Part shown: positions 1 to 9,302 of the stretch, one piece after another
How positions within the stretch are numbered: the stretch's first letter is position 1
How the letters are laid out: each line of letters opens with the position of its first letter
Translations under genes and position numbers: made by a program
NCBI GenBank assembly: GCA_022072405.1
Contig: JAJVHX010000003.1
Location: 62,001 to 126,000, forward strand
Length of the DNA: 64,000 nucleotides
Reading direction: 5' to 3'
DNA from: Phycisphaerae bacterium
GTDB lineage: Bacteria > Planctomycetota > Phycisphaerae > UBA1845 > CAIVHJ01
The notes under the pieces: generated by a model
Told to the model about the DNA's origin: nothing
Databases searched by the model: none
The model's input: the letters and a program-made list of their open reading frames with translations, nothing else

Positions 1-2
1 TC

Positions 3-1157
3 GGCCTGGTGGAACAACTGCGTGATGCGGCGGGGCAATCCAACGCCATGCAGGAGTTGAGTTCGGCTCTGGAACGCAGCGCCACGGTTGATTTCGTGGA
101 AGCAGCCACGATTCTGCCCGAAGGAGTCATGCACCTGATTCCCGGCGGGCGGGTGAAATATGTCAATGCCATGGGTCAGCGTCTGCTGGGTCTGCAATCG
201 CACGGAGAAAGTGCTGAGAAGCAGAGTATGGGCGGCAAACGGCTGGAAGAGCTGGAAGTCTCGCCTCTGGGCCGCAAACTGGTCGAGGCCATCAAACCCG
301 CGGTACGCGGCGAATTTTTCGAAAATAAAACCGCCACCATTGAGGGCGAAGGAGAGGGCACTTTCCGGGTGCGCGTGATACCCGTGGTCAGCCGACAGCG
401 CGGCGTGTCGGCAGTGGTATTGATCACCGACATCAGCCAATATGCCAAAGCGGAACGGGCGCGTGATGAATTCGTTGCCCATGTCGCTCATGAACTGCGC
501 ACGCCGTTGACCAACATCCAGGCCTATGCGGAAACACTCGGCGAATTCAACGATCCGCAGATTCAGGCGGAGTGTTTCAACGTGATCAACAAGGAGACGC
601 GGCGGCTGTCGCGGCTGGTGGAAGAGATGCTCAGCCGGGCCCAACTGGATCTGGGCACCATCCAGATACGGCGGGACCACGTGGATCTGTGGGCCATGCT
701 GGAAGAAGCGCTGCGGGATTTGAAGGCCACGGCGGAGAGCAAGAAAATCGAATTGGTCAATAAACTGCCGGCCAAGCTGCCCACGCTGCATGCCGATCGC
801 GACAAACTGGCGGTGGTGATTAACAATCTACTGGCCAACGCCATCAAATACACACCTGCCGGCGGGCGGGTGACTCTGTCCGCCCAGGGCCAAGAGGATT
901 CTGTACTGATGCACTTTGCCGACAACGGCATTGGAGTGGCTCCGGAAGATCAGGAAAAAATATTCGATAAACTTTATCGCGTACAGCGTGACGAAGTGCT
1001 CAAGGAAGTCGGTACGGGACTGGGTTTGACCACGGCGCGGGAGATCGTGCGCGAGCATGGCGGCGATATCACGCTGGTCAGCGAGGTGGGCAAGGGTTCG
1101 ACCTTTACGGTGTATATGCCCGTGGGCCAGAAGTCGAAGGCTCGGCTGGGCTTTTGA
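3..1157 (+). CDS. Sensor histidine kinase (PAS-HisKA-HATPase), 5' end outside window
   Basis: This is a two-component sensor kinase. The frame is open from the first bases of the window, so the true start is probably upstream; the GTG at 9 is only the first possible start seen. Counting from that GTG, a PAS-like region covers about residues 30-145. The H-box (HELRTP) has the phosphoacceptor His161. The N-box INNLLANAIKY is at about 271-281, DNGIG at 305-309 and GTGLGL at 335-340, so the kinase core looks complete and active. No transmembrane segment is visible in the part seen. A receiver gene starts 9 bases downstream and is the obvious partner. The genes that follow suggest control of the secretion locus, which is inference. 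Confidence 0.93.
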   Translation, partial: GLVEQLRDAAGQSNAMQELSSALERSATVDFVEAATILPEGVMHLIPGGRVKYVNAMGQRLLGLQSHGESAEKQSMGGKRLEELEVSPLGRKLVEAIKPAVRGEFFENKTATIEGEGEGTFRVRVIPVVSRQRGVSAVVLITDISQYAKAERARDEFVAHVAHELRTPLTNIQAYAETLGEFNDPQIQAECFNVINKETRRLSRLVEEMLSRAQLDLGTIQIRRDHVDLWAMLEEALRDLKATAESKKIELVNKLPAKLPTLHADRDKLAVVINNLLANAIKYTPAGGRVTLSAQGQEDSVLMHFADNGIGVAPEDQEKIFDKLYRVQRDEVLKEVGTGLGLTTAREIVREHGGDITLVSEVGKGSTFTVYMPVGQKSKARLGF

Positions 1158-1166
1158 GGATCCGTT

Positions 1167-1610
1167 GTGGCGTTGATTCTTTTAGCTGAAGACGATGTGC
1201 ACCTGCGGGCGGTGATGGCCATGTGGCTTCGCAAGCAGGGTCATCAGGTGCTGGAAGCGACCCACGGTCAGGAGGCCATGGAGATGCTGCAGAGTCAGGC
1301 GGTCGACCTGCTGGTGACCGACATCAACATGCCCTATCTGCGCGGGACGGAGCTGGTGGCCTGGTGGCGGCTGGAGAAGAAAGCCCGCCAGCCGGCGGTG
1401 ATGTTCAGCAGCAACGATACGCCGCCGGCCATGGTGGAGCGGATGCAGCGTTTCGGCGTGTTCTGGTATCCCAAGCCGATTCCACCGTCGCGGCTGGTGC
1501 AACTGGTGCAGGAAGCGCTGGCGTCTGGTCCCGTGGTTGAGGATACCTGGTCGACAATGACCTTCTCGGAATGGTCGGCGGGCGAAAGCGCTCCCGAGGA
1601 ACGGAAATAG
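1167..1610 (+). CDS. Response regulator receiver protein
   Basis: This is a CheY-like receiver domain of about 120 residues with a short acidic tail and no output domain. The acidic pair is E8/D9/D10, the phosphoacceptor is Asp52 in LLVTDINMP, the switch residue is Ser81 or Ser82, and the conserved Lys is K103 in YPKPI. All receiver catalytic positions are therefore present. The start is GTG at 1167, preceded by GAGGA at 1156-1160. The gene lies 9 bases after the kinase gene and is probably its phosphorylation target. With no DNA-binding domain it would act through protein contacts, perhaps with the next membrane protein or the pilus machinery (inference). Confidence 0.92.
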   Translation: MALILLAEDDVHLRAVMAMWLRKQGHQVLEATHGQEAMEMLQSQAVDLLVTDINMPYLRGTELVAWWRLEKKARQPAVMFSSNDTPPAMVERMQRFGVFWYPKPIPPSRLVQLVQEALASGPVVEDTWSTMTFSEWSAGESAPEERK

Positions 1611-1612
1611 AG

Positions 1613-2905
1613 ATGACCCTGATTACTTGTATCTCGTGGCTGGTCCTGGCTGCCGTCGTGTTGATGGGAGCGCGCGGTGCGGGCTGGAGTTATGGTGCGG
1701 CGCTGGCGCTGTTCAGTGCGGTAATCTGGGCACTGTTCACGGCCGCTCAGGGTCTGCTGAATGTCAGTACGGAGCTTATTGTTCTGGGCATGCTTGGTCT
1801 GGTGGGCGTCGGCTGCTGGTCGGGAAGCGGTTATCACCACACCACGAAGCAGCAGTCCGATACGGGAACGCGTCTCGCCAATGGTGAACGCGAGCGGATG
1901 GCCGCTCGGGAGGAGAATATCATCAGGACGCTCAGTTCCGTACCGGAGCAATTTGCCCATTGGCTGGAGCAATACCGCCAGCATGTTGATCCCTGGCCGG
2001 CGTATGAATGTCACATGCGTCAGGTGCTTCAACAGGTGTGCCGGGCGCGGTCGGTACGTGCGTTCCGAGTACTGGATGAAGACGGCACGATGATTCCACT
2101 GGCGGAAATGAAACCCTATCGGCTGGCGGATACTCTGCCGCATGGCCAACCGTATGACTTCGTGCTGCACAGCGGACAGCACTATTTCGGAACCTGCACC
2201 ACGGTGGCCTTCGCCGATCAGGAAAATCAGACGACGCGCGTTTCGGAACCGGCCTGGGTGTTTCCCATTCAGCGCGGAACGTTGTGTGTCGGCCTGGTCG
2301 CGGTGGATTTTTTCGAGGCCGGTTATGACCCGGATATCGCGCTGCTGAAACTGACCGCGGGTCTGATGGCGGAGCAATGGGGTTGTGTGATGGAACTGTG
2401 TCGGGCCCGTGTGGCGACGACAACCGACCCGCTGAGCGGATTATTGAGCCGCACGCAATTTCTGCGGCAGGCTCCTGTATTGCTGGAACGCTGGCAACGC
2501 GATCAGAAACCCGCCACTGCCCTGGTGGTGGAAGTGGAGGGACTGCCCCGGCTGGATCGTGACGGCTGGTGGGGCTTGCGCGATCAGGCGGTGGAGTCGA
2601 TCGGACAGGTGATCCGTCGGCGGCTGCAGGGCGTGGAGCTGGCCAGCCGACTGAATGATGAGCATTTTGTGATGTTGTGGTCGCCGCGACAACCGCAACA
2701 GGCCCAGGAGGAGATCGAACAATTGACCGGAGAACTCGCGGAGTTGTTCCGCGATCAGGCCAAGTGGCGACAGGAAATCCGGTTGCACTGCGGCTGGACG
2801 ACCAGCAGCGGCAGCAGTTCAACCACACTGCAGCAGATGATGAATTCGGCCCGCAGAGGCGCGACGCAGGTGAACACTGCGTGGCCGGCCACGTTGAGCG
2901 CCTGA
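1613..2905 (+). CDS. Membrane protein with degenerate GGDEF domain
   Basis: The protein has about 430 residues counted from the ATG at 1613, chosen because CGAGGAACGG lies just upstream. An in-frame start at 1571 would overlap the preceding gene. Two or three hydrophobic segments fill the first 75 residues. A central region of about 180 residues may be GAF-like. The C-terminal 160 residues follow the diguanylate cyclase fold: DPLSGLLSRTQF matches the usual DPLTGLxNR start. The signature position reads NDEHF in place of GGDEF, so the glycines needed for GTP are missing. It is most likely an enzymatically dead sensor or scaffold. It sits between the receiver and the STAS gene in one transcription direction. 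Confidence 0.8.
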   Translation: MTLITCISWLVLAAVVLMGARGAGWSYGAALALFSAVIWALFTAAQGLLNVSTELIVLGMLGLVGVGCWSGSGYHHTTKQQSDTGTRLANGERERMAAREENIIRTLSSVPEQFAHWLEQYRQHVDPWPAYECHMRQVLQQVCRARSVRAFRVLDEDGTMIPLAEMKPYRLADTLPHGQPYDFVLHSGQHYFGTCTTVAFADQENQTTRVSEPAWVFPIQRGTLCVGLVAVDFFEAGYDPDIALLKLTAGLMAEQWGCVMELCRARVATTTDPLSGLLSRTQFLRQAPVLLERWQRDQKPATALVVEVEGLPRLDRDGWWGLRDQAVESIGQVIRRRLQGVELASRLNDEHFVMLWSPRQPQQAQEEIEQLTGELAELFRDQAKWRQEIRLHCGWTTSSGSSSTTLQQMMNSARRGATQVNTAWPATLSA

Positions 2906-2930
2906 GCCGCCGTGGTGATAGAGGTGACGG

Positions 2931-3266
2931 ATGAAAGTTGGGAAACAACGTTTCGGCACGGTTGAAGTACTCAGCCCCGACGGGCCTATCACCGTCGAAG
3001 AGGGCGAGGAATTCGCCGCCGCCATGGAAGGGCAGATGACCAGCGCCAATCCGCGCGTGGTGGTCAATATGGAAGAGGTGCCCTACCTGGACAGCTATGG
3101 GCTGGAACTGATGCTGAATTTCGCCAACGATCTGCGGAATCGCGGACTGCCGCTGAAGCTGAGCATGGTCACGCCGACCTGCCGTGAAATCATGGAACTG
3201 ACTGAGCTGACCAGTGAGTTTGAGATGTTTGATGAGATCGAAGATGCGGTGCGGAGTTACCTGTAA
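2931..3266 (+). CDS. STAS-domain protein (anti-sigma factor antagonist-like)
   Basis: This is a 111-residue single STAS domain. The conserved segment VPYLDSYGLELML contains the Asp-Ser pair where SpoIIAA-type proteins are phosphorylated, so switching by an anti-sigma-like serine kinase is possible. No such kinase or phosphatase gene is seen nearby. GAGGTG at 2921-2926 gives a good ribosome binding site for the ATG at 2931. The next gene, a secretion ATPase, starts 3 bases after the stop, so the two are probably co-translated. A role in regulating assembly of the secretion system is inference from this coupling. Confidence 0.88.
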   Translation: MKVGKQRFGTVEVLSPDGPITVEEGEEFAAAMEGQMTSANPRVVVNMEEVPYLDSYGLELMLNFANDLRNRGLPLKLSMVTPTCREIMELTELTSEFEMFDEIEDAVRSYL

Positions 3267-3269
3267 CCC

Positions 3270-5000
3270 ATGATCGGACAGACCAAAAAACTGGGCGAAC
3301 AACTGCTGGCGGAAGGAGCGATTACTTCCGAGCAGTTGGAGCAGGCCCTGGCGAACCAGGAAGGCAGCGGCGAAAAGCTGGGCCAGACCCTGGTGGACAT
3401 GGGCGTGTTGTCGGCAACGGCGCTGGTCAACACGCTGGCCAGCCGCATGGGAGTCAAAGGATGCGTGCTGCGCCACGGTCTGATCGATCCCAAAGTGGCC
3501 AAGATGATCGACAAGGAGGAGGCCGCCCGACTCAAGGCGCTGCCGCTCTTCAAAGTGGGCGAGATGATGACGGTGGCGATGGCGGAACCCCAGTCGCTGC
3601 CCAGCATCGATCGGCTGAAATATCTGACGGGATGCGAGATTCGAGCAGTCTTCGTGATGGAGAAGAATCTCGAGGAATATCAGGCGAAGTATCTGGCCGA
3701 GGAAGTGCAGGTTGATGCCTTCCTGGCCAGTATTGAAGAATCAGATGTCATCATCAGCGAATATGAGGCCGTCGATGAAGGGCCGCTCACCGACCTGGAC
3801 AAGATGGTCGAAGGTTCGCCGATCGTCAACCTGGTCAGCCTCGCCATTCTAACCGCACTGCGTGACGGCGCGTCGGATATTCATATCGAGCCCAATCGCA
3901 AGTGCACCAAGATTCGCTACCGGATTGACGGCACGTTGCGGCTGCTGATGAGTCCGCCGGTCACCATGCATGCGGCGATCATTTCGCGTATCAAGGTGAT
4001 CGGCAAGATGGATATCTCGGAGAAACGGCTGCCGCAGGAAGGCCGCGTGCATATCGTGGCTGATGGCCGCGAAGTGGATTTGCGGGTCTCGACCATGCCG
4101 ACCATCCTGGGCGAAAAAGCGGTGATTCGTTTACTGGACAAAGCCAACCTGAGCCTGGAACTGACCGAACTGGGTCTGATGGGGCTGAATCTCAAGCGGT
4201 TCAAACGGATGCTGAACCAGCCGCATGGTTTGGCGCTCGTCGCGGGTCCAACCGGCAGCGGTAAGACCACCACCCTCTACTCCGCGCTCGACCTGCTGCG
4301 CAGCGACGATACCAACATCGTGACGGTCGAAGACCCGGTGGAATATCAGCTGGAAGGTATCAACCAGATTCAGGTTAATCAGGGGGTGGGCATGAGTTTC
4401 GCCCGCGCCCTGCGTTCAATCCTGCGGCAGGACCCGGACATCATCATGGTGGGTGAAATCCGTGATGCGGAGACGGCCCATGTCGCGGTGCAGGCGGCCC
4501 TCACCGGCCACCTGGTGCTCAGCACGGTTCACACCAACGATTGTCCGGGCGTGATCACCCGTTTGATCGATATGGGTATCGAACCGTATCTGCTGGCGTC
4601 GAGCCTGCTGGGGGCGGTGTCGCAGCGACTGGTCCGGACCATCTGCACCCACTGCCAGACTTCGTACTATCCGACGCCGGATGTGCTGTCGCAGGCGGGC
4701 TGGAGTGATCGACAGACGCAGTTATTCCAGCGCGGCGAAGGATGTCGCCGCTGTCACAATACCGGTTTTCGCGGCCGGTTGGGATTATATGAAGTGATGC
4801 CGATTGATCGCAATCTCGAAGCGTTGATTCATGATCGGGCGGATGAACAGAGAATCAGACGGCACCTGGCGACCACCAGTTACAGCTCCCTGCGCGAGGA
4901 GGGACTGAAGCTGGTGGAACAGGGTAAGACCAGCCTGGAGGAAGTACTGCGGGTTACAGCGGAGGAGCTGTCACTGATGTCGCAGGTGGCCGTAGAGTAG
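3270..5000 (+). CDS. Type II secretion/type IV pilus assembly ATPase (first copy)
   Basis: This is a hexameric cytoplasmic ATPase of the GspE/PilB family that powers pseudopilus assembly. The 576 residues are full length. An MshEN/GspE N-terminal domain covers about 1-160. Walker A GPTGSGKT is at 326-333, the Asp box VEDPVEYQLEG begins near 353, Walker B IIMVGEIRD is near 391-399 and the His box STVHTND near 418-424. The zinc-binding pairs CTHC (459-462) and CRRC (492-495) are intact. A second ATPase of the same family starts at 12602. The gene heads a set coding for platform, PilM-, PilN-, PilO- and PilP-like proteins. Assembly rather than retraction is inferred from the long N-domain and zinc motif; no PilT-like gene is seen. 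Confidence 0.96.
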   Translation: MIGQTKKLGEQLLAEGAITSEQLEQALANQEGSGEKLGQTLVDMGVLSATALVNTLASRMGVKGCVLRHGLIDPKVAKMIDKEEAARLKALPLFKVGEMMTVAMAEPQSLPSIDRLKYLTGCEIRAVFVMEKNLEEYQAKYLAEEVQVDAFLASIEESDVIISEYEAVDEGPLTDLDKMVEGSPIVNLVSLAILTALRDGASDIHIEPNRKCTKIRYRIDGTLRLLMSPPVTMHAAIISRIKVIGKMDISEKRLPQEGRVHIVADGREVDLRVSTMPTILGEKAVIRLLDKANLSLELTELGLMGLNLKRFKRMLNQPHGLALVAGPTGSGKTTTLYSALDLLRSDDTNIVTVEDPVEYQLEGINQIQVNQGVGMSFARALRSILRQDPDIIMVGEIRDAETAHVAVQAALTGHLVLSTVHTNDCPGVITRLIDMGIEPYLLASSLLGAVSQRLVRTICTHCQTSYYPTPDVLSQAGWSDRQTQLFQRGEGCRRCHNTGFRGRLGLYEVMPIDRNLEALIHDRADEQRIRRHLATTSYSSLREEGLKLVEQGKTSLEEVLRVTAEELSLMSQVAVE

Positions 5001-5043
5001 ATCAGTATTCGGCATTCAATCAGCCGAACCGTGAGAGAGTATT

Positions 5044-6267
5044 ATGCGATACAGCTATCAGGCCCTGGATAAGCGCGGTGCGACGATCATGGATGTGATC
5101 GAAGCCGCCACCATTCCCGAGGCGATCGACGCCCTGCGGAAAGAGGGTCTGTATGTCACCGATCTGCAGGAAGCCACCGGTCGTGAACGGGTCCACAAAA
5201 AAGTGGTAGTGGAAAAAGCGACGGCTGACAGCGGGCAGATGACGGTCGGCCAATTGCTGTTCTTTACGCGGCAGATGTCGATGCTGCTGAAGGCGGGCAG
5301 TCCGGTGGTACCGGCATTGGCGTCGATTGGCAAGCAGATGAAAGGCCCGGCGCGGGCGGTGGTGGACAAGGTTCGTCAGGATATGGAGGAAGGGCGTGGG
5401 TTGGCTGACTCACTGCGTCAATTTTCCAACACCTTTTCGCCGATCTATACGGCCATTGTCGGGGCGGGTGAAATGAGTGCCGCCCTGCCGGAAATGTTCG
5501 AGCGGTTGGCCAAGCTGGTCCATTATCGCCGGGAAATCCGTAACCGGCTGCTGTCGGCGGCGGTTTATCCGGCGCTGCTGATCATGCTCTCGATATCGAT
5601 CATGTCCACCATGATCCTGTTCATCCTGCCACGGTTCCAGCAGTTGTTCTTATCGTTGAAGGCGGAGTTGCCGGCGGCTACCAAGGTACTGTTTAACCTG
5701 GCAGCGACATTGCGTGGTCATCTGCCGCTGGTGATTATTGTGGCAGCGGGGACTTTGATCGGCGGGGTGCTGTATATCCGATCCGCAACTGGGCGGCAGC
5801 ACTGGGCCAACGGCCAGACCCGACTGCCGGTACTGGGGCGGTTGTTTCAGCGCTTGATTCAGGCGCAGTGGTTCCGGGTCATGGGGCTGCTGCTGGAAAG
5901 CCGGGTGGGCATTATGGAAACGCTGAATCTGGCGGCGAATGTGACCAGTAACCGGGATTTCCGGTCATTGAATCAGATGGTGACTGAAGACCTGGAGCGC
6001 GGCAACCGGCTGGCGGAGGGCTTAAGCCGTTCGGCGATGATCTCTCCCTCGATCGTTCAGGCGATATTGACGGGTGAGGAAAGCGGACATCTGGATACGG
6101 CGCTGTTGTTTGTGGCGGAAGTGCTGGATGAGGAAAACACCCAGATCATCAATACCCTGACCAAGCTGGTGGAACCGGCCATTCTGATCGTCATGGGCGG
6201 TCTGGTTGGCACGATGGCGATGGCGTTATTTATTCCGCTCTTTGATCTGGCGGCGAGTGCTCATTAA
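5044..6267 (+). CDS. Inner-membrane platform protein, GspF/PilC family (first copy)
   Basis: This is the polytopic platform protein on which the ATPase acts. The 407 residues begin with the family-typical MRYSYQALDKRGA segment. Two repeated T2SSF domains follow (about 70-190 and 270-395), with hydrophobic stretches near 175-195, 225-245 and 375-400. The ends of the repeats carry the usual features: GEMSAALPEMFERLAKL in the first and GEESGHLDTALLFVAEV in the second. GAGAG lies upstream of the ATG. It follows the ATPase gene by 43 bases, the canonical order. A paralogue at 16105 serves the second half of the locus. Confidence 0.95.
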   Translation: MRYSYQALDKRGATIMDVIEAATIPEAIDALRKEGLYVTDLQEATGRERVHKKVVVEKATADSGQMTVGQLLFFTRQMSMLLKAGSPVVPALASIGKQMKGPARAVVDKVRQDMEEGRGLADSLRQFSNTFSPIYTAIVGAGEMSAALPEMFERLAKLVHYRREIRNRLLSAAVYPALLIMLSISIMSTMILFILPRFQQLFLSLKAELPAATKVLFNLAATLRGHLPLVIIVAAGTLIGGVLYIRSATGRQHWANGQTRLPVLGRLFQRLIQAQWFRVMGLLLESRVGIMETLNLAANVTSNRDFRSLNQMVTEDLERGNRLAEGLSRSAMISPSIVQAILTGEESGHLDTALLFVAEVLDEENTQIINTLTKLVEPAILIVMGGLVGTMAMALFIPLFDLAASAH

Positions 6268-6303
6268 AGGAGCGGATTTGCGGCGAAAGCGAGTACAGGT
6301 GGT

Positions 6304-7455
6304 ATGGTAGCACTGAAAAGAAAAACAGCACTGTTGCCGATCGGCCTGGATATCGGGCAGAACGGCATCCGTCTGGTGCAACTCAATGATCATGCCGGCG
6401 GGCTGCAGGCCTATCGTGCTGCGGTGTGGCAGAATCCGGAAATCTCCGATGAAGCGCTGAGCAGTGAAATCATCAGCGATCGGATTCGCCAATTCCTGCA
6501 ACAGATGGATTTCAGTGGCTATCAGGTCATAACCGGATTATGCACACCGGGGATAGAACTGCACCCGATCGATCTGCAGTTGCCGGTGGGACGGACCGCT
6601 GATGACCAGCTGGTTAAAGCAGCCAGTTGGGAAATACAACGACTAACCACGCTGAACAAGGAGCTGTTGGAGACCAATATCTGGCGGTTACCGGCGGCCA
6701 AGCGGGCCAAATGGTCGCTGATGGGTGTGGCGGCGCCGCGGCCGCTCATCGAGCAGCAACTGGACATCTGTGAACAGGCGGGACTGGAATGTATCAAGGT
6801 TGATGTGTCGGCCTGTGCTCTCGCCGGACTGATCCACCGTTTGCGGGGTCAACCCCACAGCGAAATCTGGGGTCTGCTCGATCTGGGGCTGACCCATACG
6901 CGGCTGATCCTTTGTCTGGAAGATTCACCGCTGCTGGTGCGCTCGTTTGAAATCGGCGGTGCGAAATGGACCAGCGGAATCGCCAGTGTGCTCAAGGTCG
7001 GACAGAGCACTGCGGATCGATACAAGCGTGAAGTGGGTGTGACCGTTAAAGGTCTCAGCGAACGATCGCCGCGCGCCTTGGCGCCCGCCATAACTACAGC
7101 CGGTACGGAGCTGCTGCAGGGCAATGAGGAATTGGCTGCGATGATGATGGGCATTTTGCGGAACGATCTGCACCAGCTGGCGGTGGAGACGGAGCGTTCT
7201 TACGAGTACCTGATGCAGTGTTATGCTCAACGGACCGCGGGCGATCTGGTGCTGGTGGGTGGTGGAGCCTTACTGCGTGGCTTGAGTGAATTTTTCAGCA
7301 GTCAACTAGGCATCTGTGTGTACCCCGTCAGCCAGTGTTCCAGCTATGACACGGAGAAGCTGGTGGAAACCCTGGGTCCCAATCAGCGCCTGGAGCTATG
7401 TGCTCTGGCGGCCGGGTTGTCCTGGCAAGGGAGCGAATCTCATGCCCAGTGTTAA
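6304..7455 (+). CDS. PilM-like actin-fold assembly protein
   Basis: This is a cytoplasmic actin-like ATP-binding protein (FtsA/PilM superfamily) that links the ATPase/platform to the PilN-PilO pair. In the 383 residues the phosphate-1 loop reads PIGLDIGQNGIRLVQL (12-27), phosphate-2 is LLDLGLTHTRL (191-201), and the adenosine-binding turn is DLVLVGGGALLRGL (314-327). The next gene starts 14 bases before its stop, in another frame, and encodes the expected PilN partner. The overlap implies translational coupling. The family call is firm; nucleotide binding is inferred. Confidence 0.92.
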   Translation: MVALKRKTALLPIGLDIGQNGIRLVQLNDHAGGLQAYRAAVWQNPEISDEALSSEIISDRIRQFLQQMDFSGYQVITGLCTPGIELHPIDLQLPVGRTADDQLVKAASWEIQRLTTLNKELLETNIWRLPAAKRAKWSLMGVAAPRPLIEQQLDICEQAGLECIKVDVSACALAGLIHRLRGQPHSEIWGLLDLGLTHTRLILCLEDSPLLVRSFEIGGAKWTSGIASVLKVGQSTADRYKREVGVTVKGLSERSPRALAPAITTAGTELLQGNEELAAMMMGILRNDLHQLAVETERSYEYLMQCYAQRTAGDLVLVGGGALLRGLSEFFSSQLGICVYPVSQCSSYDTEKLVETLGPNQRLELCALAAGLSWQGSESHAQC

Positions 7456-8086
7456 TCTGATACCGATGAATCTGCGCCTGCAGCGACTGCAACGGAAGCG
7501 CCGGCGGATCTGGACGATCGCCGTGGTGGTCAGCTGGGTATTGGCCATCGCCGCCGTCGGTAATGAAATTCATTCCCGTTACACGCTGGCCCAAAGTCGT
7601 GAAAAATATAATAACGAGCTGGCGAAATTGAAGGATGCGGAGCGTAAGCGCGATGAAAGCTTCGCTCGTTTGAAGGAGCTGGATCAGGAAATCGCCCGTG
7701 CCCAGCGGCTGCAGTATAAACGGCAATGGACCGCGATGTTCAACGAACTATCCAAATCGCTGCCGGAAAATGTCTGGCTGGTGTCCATTTATACCGAGCC
7801 GATCCGGCCGAACATCAGCGCCCTGCGGACCCAGAAGATCGGAACAGATGTCAACGGTACCGCACTCGATGATGCGATCCAGGTGAGCTACAAAGGACTG
7901 ATCGGTCGCAACGGTCCCCGCCAGATCATTCTGGAAGGTCAGACCCTGGTCTTTGAGGAAATTTATACCTTGATCGGCAATCTGAACCGTCTCCGGATTT
8001 TTGATGGTGCGGAGATGCTGTCTTCCAAAAATGAAACGATGGATGATCTCTCGCTGACCCGTTTTGTGGTGGCATGCGAATGGTAA
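7442..8086 (+). CDS. PilN-like assembly protein
   Basis: This is a bitopic inner-membrane protein of 214 residues. The start is the ATG at 7442, because the product then begins MPSVNLIPMN, matching the short cytoplasmic NLIP motif by which PilN docks on PilM. GGGAG lies just upstream. A longer in-frame start at 7316 would lie deep inside pilM and is rejected. One transmembrane helix (about 23-40) is followed by a coiled coil (about 50-92) and a ferredoxin-like periplasmic domain with LPENVWLVSI. The stop overlaps the start of the pilO-like gene. Confidence 0.9.
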   Translation: MPSVNLIPMNLRLQRLQRKRRRIWTIAVVVSWVLAIAAVGNEIHSRYTLAQSREKYNNELAKLKDAERKRDESFARLKELDQEIARAQRLQYKRQWTAMFNELSKSLPENVWLVSIYTEPIRPNISALRTQKIGTDVNGTALDDAIQVSYKGLIGRNGPRQIILEGQTLVFEEIYTLIGNLNRLRIFDGAEMLSSKNETMDDLSLTRFVVACEW

Positions 8087-8673
8087 ATTTCAAAAAACAG
8101 TTCAAGGTGATGCGGATCGATCTGATCGGGTGCGGTCTGGTGGTGGTCGCACTGGGATTGACGACTTACTTCGGTGGATTACGACAGAACGCCGCCTCAG
8201 CACAGCTTTCTGATATATGGCGGGAAAGTTTCGATATCCAGGAGCGCAGTTCGCAATTGCAGCGGGATTTTGACAAATACGAAGCGGACTACAAACAGAA
8301 ATACAGTGATGCCGAGAAAGCCGGCAAACTGGATGATCAGATTCCGATCGAAGATCGGTTGACTAACGTGCGGCAGATGGCCACCGATCATGGCTGGCAG
8401 GATTGGCAGATCGCTCCGGGACCCACGCATGTGGCCGTGGATGTCCGGGAACGGACCTTTATTGTGACGGGCGTGGCGACCTATGCGCAGCTCATGCAGT
8501 TCCTGCACGATTTCGAGGAAAGCACGACCTGGGCGGATATCAGCCATTTTCGCATCACGCCGCGTCGAATCACCGGTCTGAGCGATGAATGCGACGTGGA
8601 ATTTACTTTGAACTTTTATTCGTCTTATCAGGAAGCCTCGGCCGGAACCGGGGCCGCACGGCAGAAATCTTAA
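8074..8673 (+). CDS. PilO-like assembly protein
   Basis: This 199-residue bitopic protein has a short cytoplasmic tail, a transmembrane helix at about residues 14-32, a coiled coil (about 40-75) and a C-terminal periplasmic domain. In that domain, TFIVTGVATYAQLMQFLHDFE is the recognisable PilO/GspM ferredoxin-like segment. It overlaps the upstream pilN-like gene by 13 bases. PilO normally pairs with PilN around the platform and sets the alignment complex. The assignment relies on position and topology, because sequence conservation in this family is weak. Confidence 0.83.
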   Translation: MRMVNFKKQFKVMRIDLIGCGLVVVALGLTTYFGGLRQNAASAQLSDIWRESFDIQERSSQLQRDFDKYEADYKQKYSDAEKAGKLDDQIPIEDRLTNVRQMATDHGWQDWQIAPGPTHVAVDVRERTFIVTGVATYAQLMQFLHDFEESTTWADISHFRITPRRITGLSDECDVEFTLNFYSSYQEASAGTGAARQKS

Positions 8674-8685
8674 ACCGAAGAGTGG

Positions 8686-9255
8686 ATGGGACCCGTGAGT
8701 ACAGCCAAGAAAAAATTGTATCTGATTGTGGTGGCCGTCGGTTTACTGGCGCTGGTCGTGGATCGCTTAATGAGTTCCGCGCCGCAGAATGCTGAAGCGA
8801 CGCAGAGTTCCACGGCAGAAAACGTGCATGCGCCGGTGGCTCCGGCCAAATCCGACAAGACTAAATCTGCCGCCGACAATCTGGATCAGAAGCTTTTTCC
8901 GGAAAACATGCTGCCGGTCGATTGGTCCAAATCGTTGTCCGATCCTTTCGCCACCCCGGAAGTCGTACAGAAAATGCTGGCCCGAAAAACGCCCGCCGCC
9001 GGACCGGAAAATCCGACGCATAACGTTCGTCTACCGGGTGAACCGCTGACCATCAGTGAATTTCAGGCGGCTCATCAGTTGCGCGGAGTGATGCTCAGCG
9101 ATGCGACGGATGTGCCCAACAGTGCCGTGGTCGATGACCAGGTGGTGGTGGAAGGACGGAAGTTTGATGACGCGGTGCTCCTGCGGGTGGAGCGGGATCG
9201 CGTTTATTTCCAGTGCAAGGATGGTGAAGCTGTTCTAATTCTGCAGATGGAATAG
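8686..9255 (+). CDS. PilP/GspC-like periplasmic linker protein
   Basis: This 189-residue protein has one N-terminal membrane anchor (about residues 10-27), an Ala/Pro/Lys-rich linker to about 75 and a small C-terminal beta domain. The segment LRGVMLSDATDVPNSAVVDD followed by VVVEGRKF is typical of the HR/PilP domain, which binds the secretin N0/N1 region. It directly follows the PilO-like gene, as PilP does in pilus operons. A PilQ would be expected next but is absent, so this protein may contact the giant secretin at 32861 instead (inference). A GTG at 8695 is an alternative start. Confidence 0.75.
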   Translation: MGPVSTAKKKLYLIVVAVGLLALVVDRLMSSAPQNAEATQSSTAENVHAPVAPAKSDKTKSAADNLDQKLFPENMLPVDWSKSLSDPFATPEVVQKMLARKTPAAGPENPTHNVRLPGEPLTISEFQAAHQLRGVMLSDATDVPNSAVVDDQVVVEGRKFDDAVLLRVERDRVYFQCKDGEAVLILQME

Positions 9256-9302
9256 GATGGATCGCTCCGAAGACAATTCTAAGAGTTGGTTTCAAAATTC
9301 AA

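Noticed and set aside
1932..3476. 514-codon minus-strand frame over the GGDEF-like and STAS genes
   Set aside because: It crosses three plus-strand genes with recognisable domains and has a composition (many His, Arg, Pro, Ser) typical of antisense translation.
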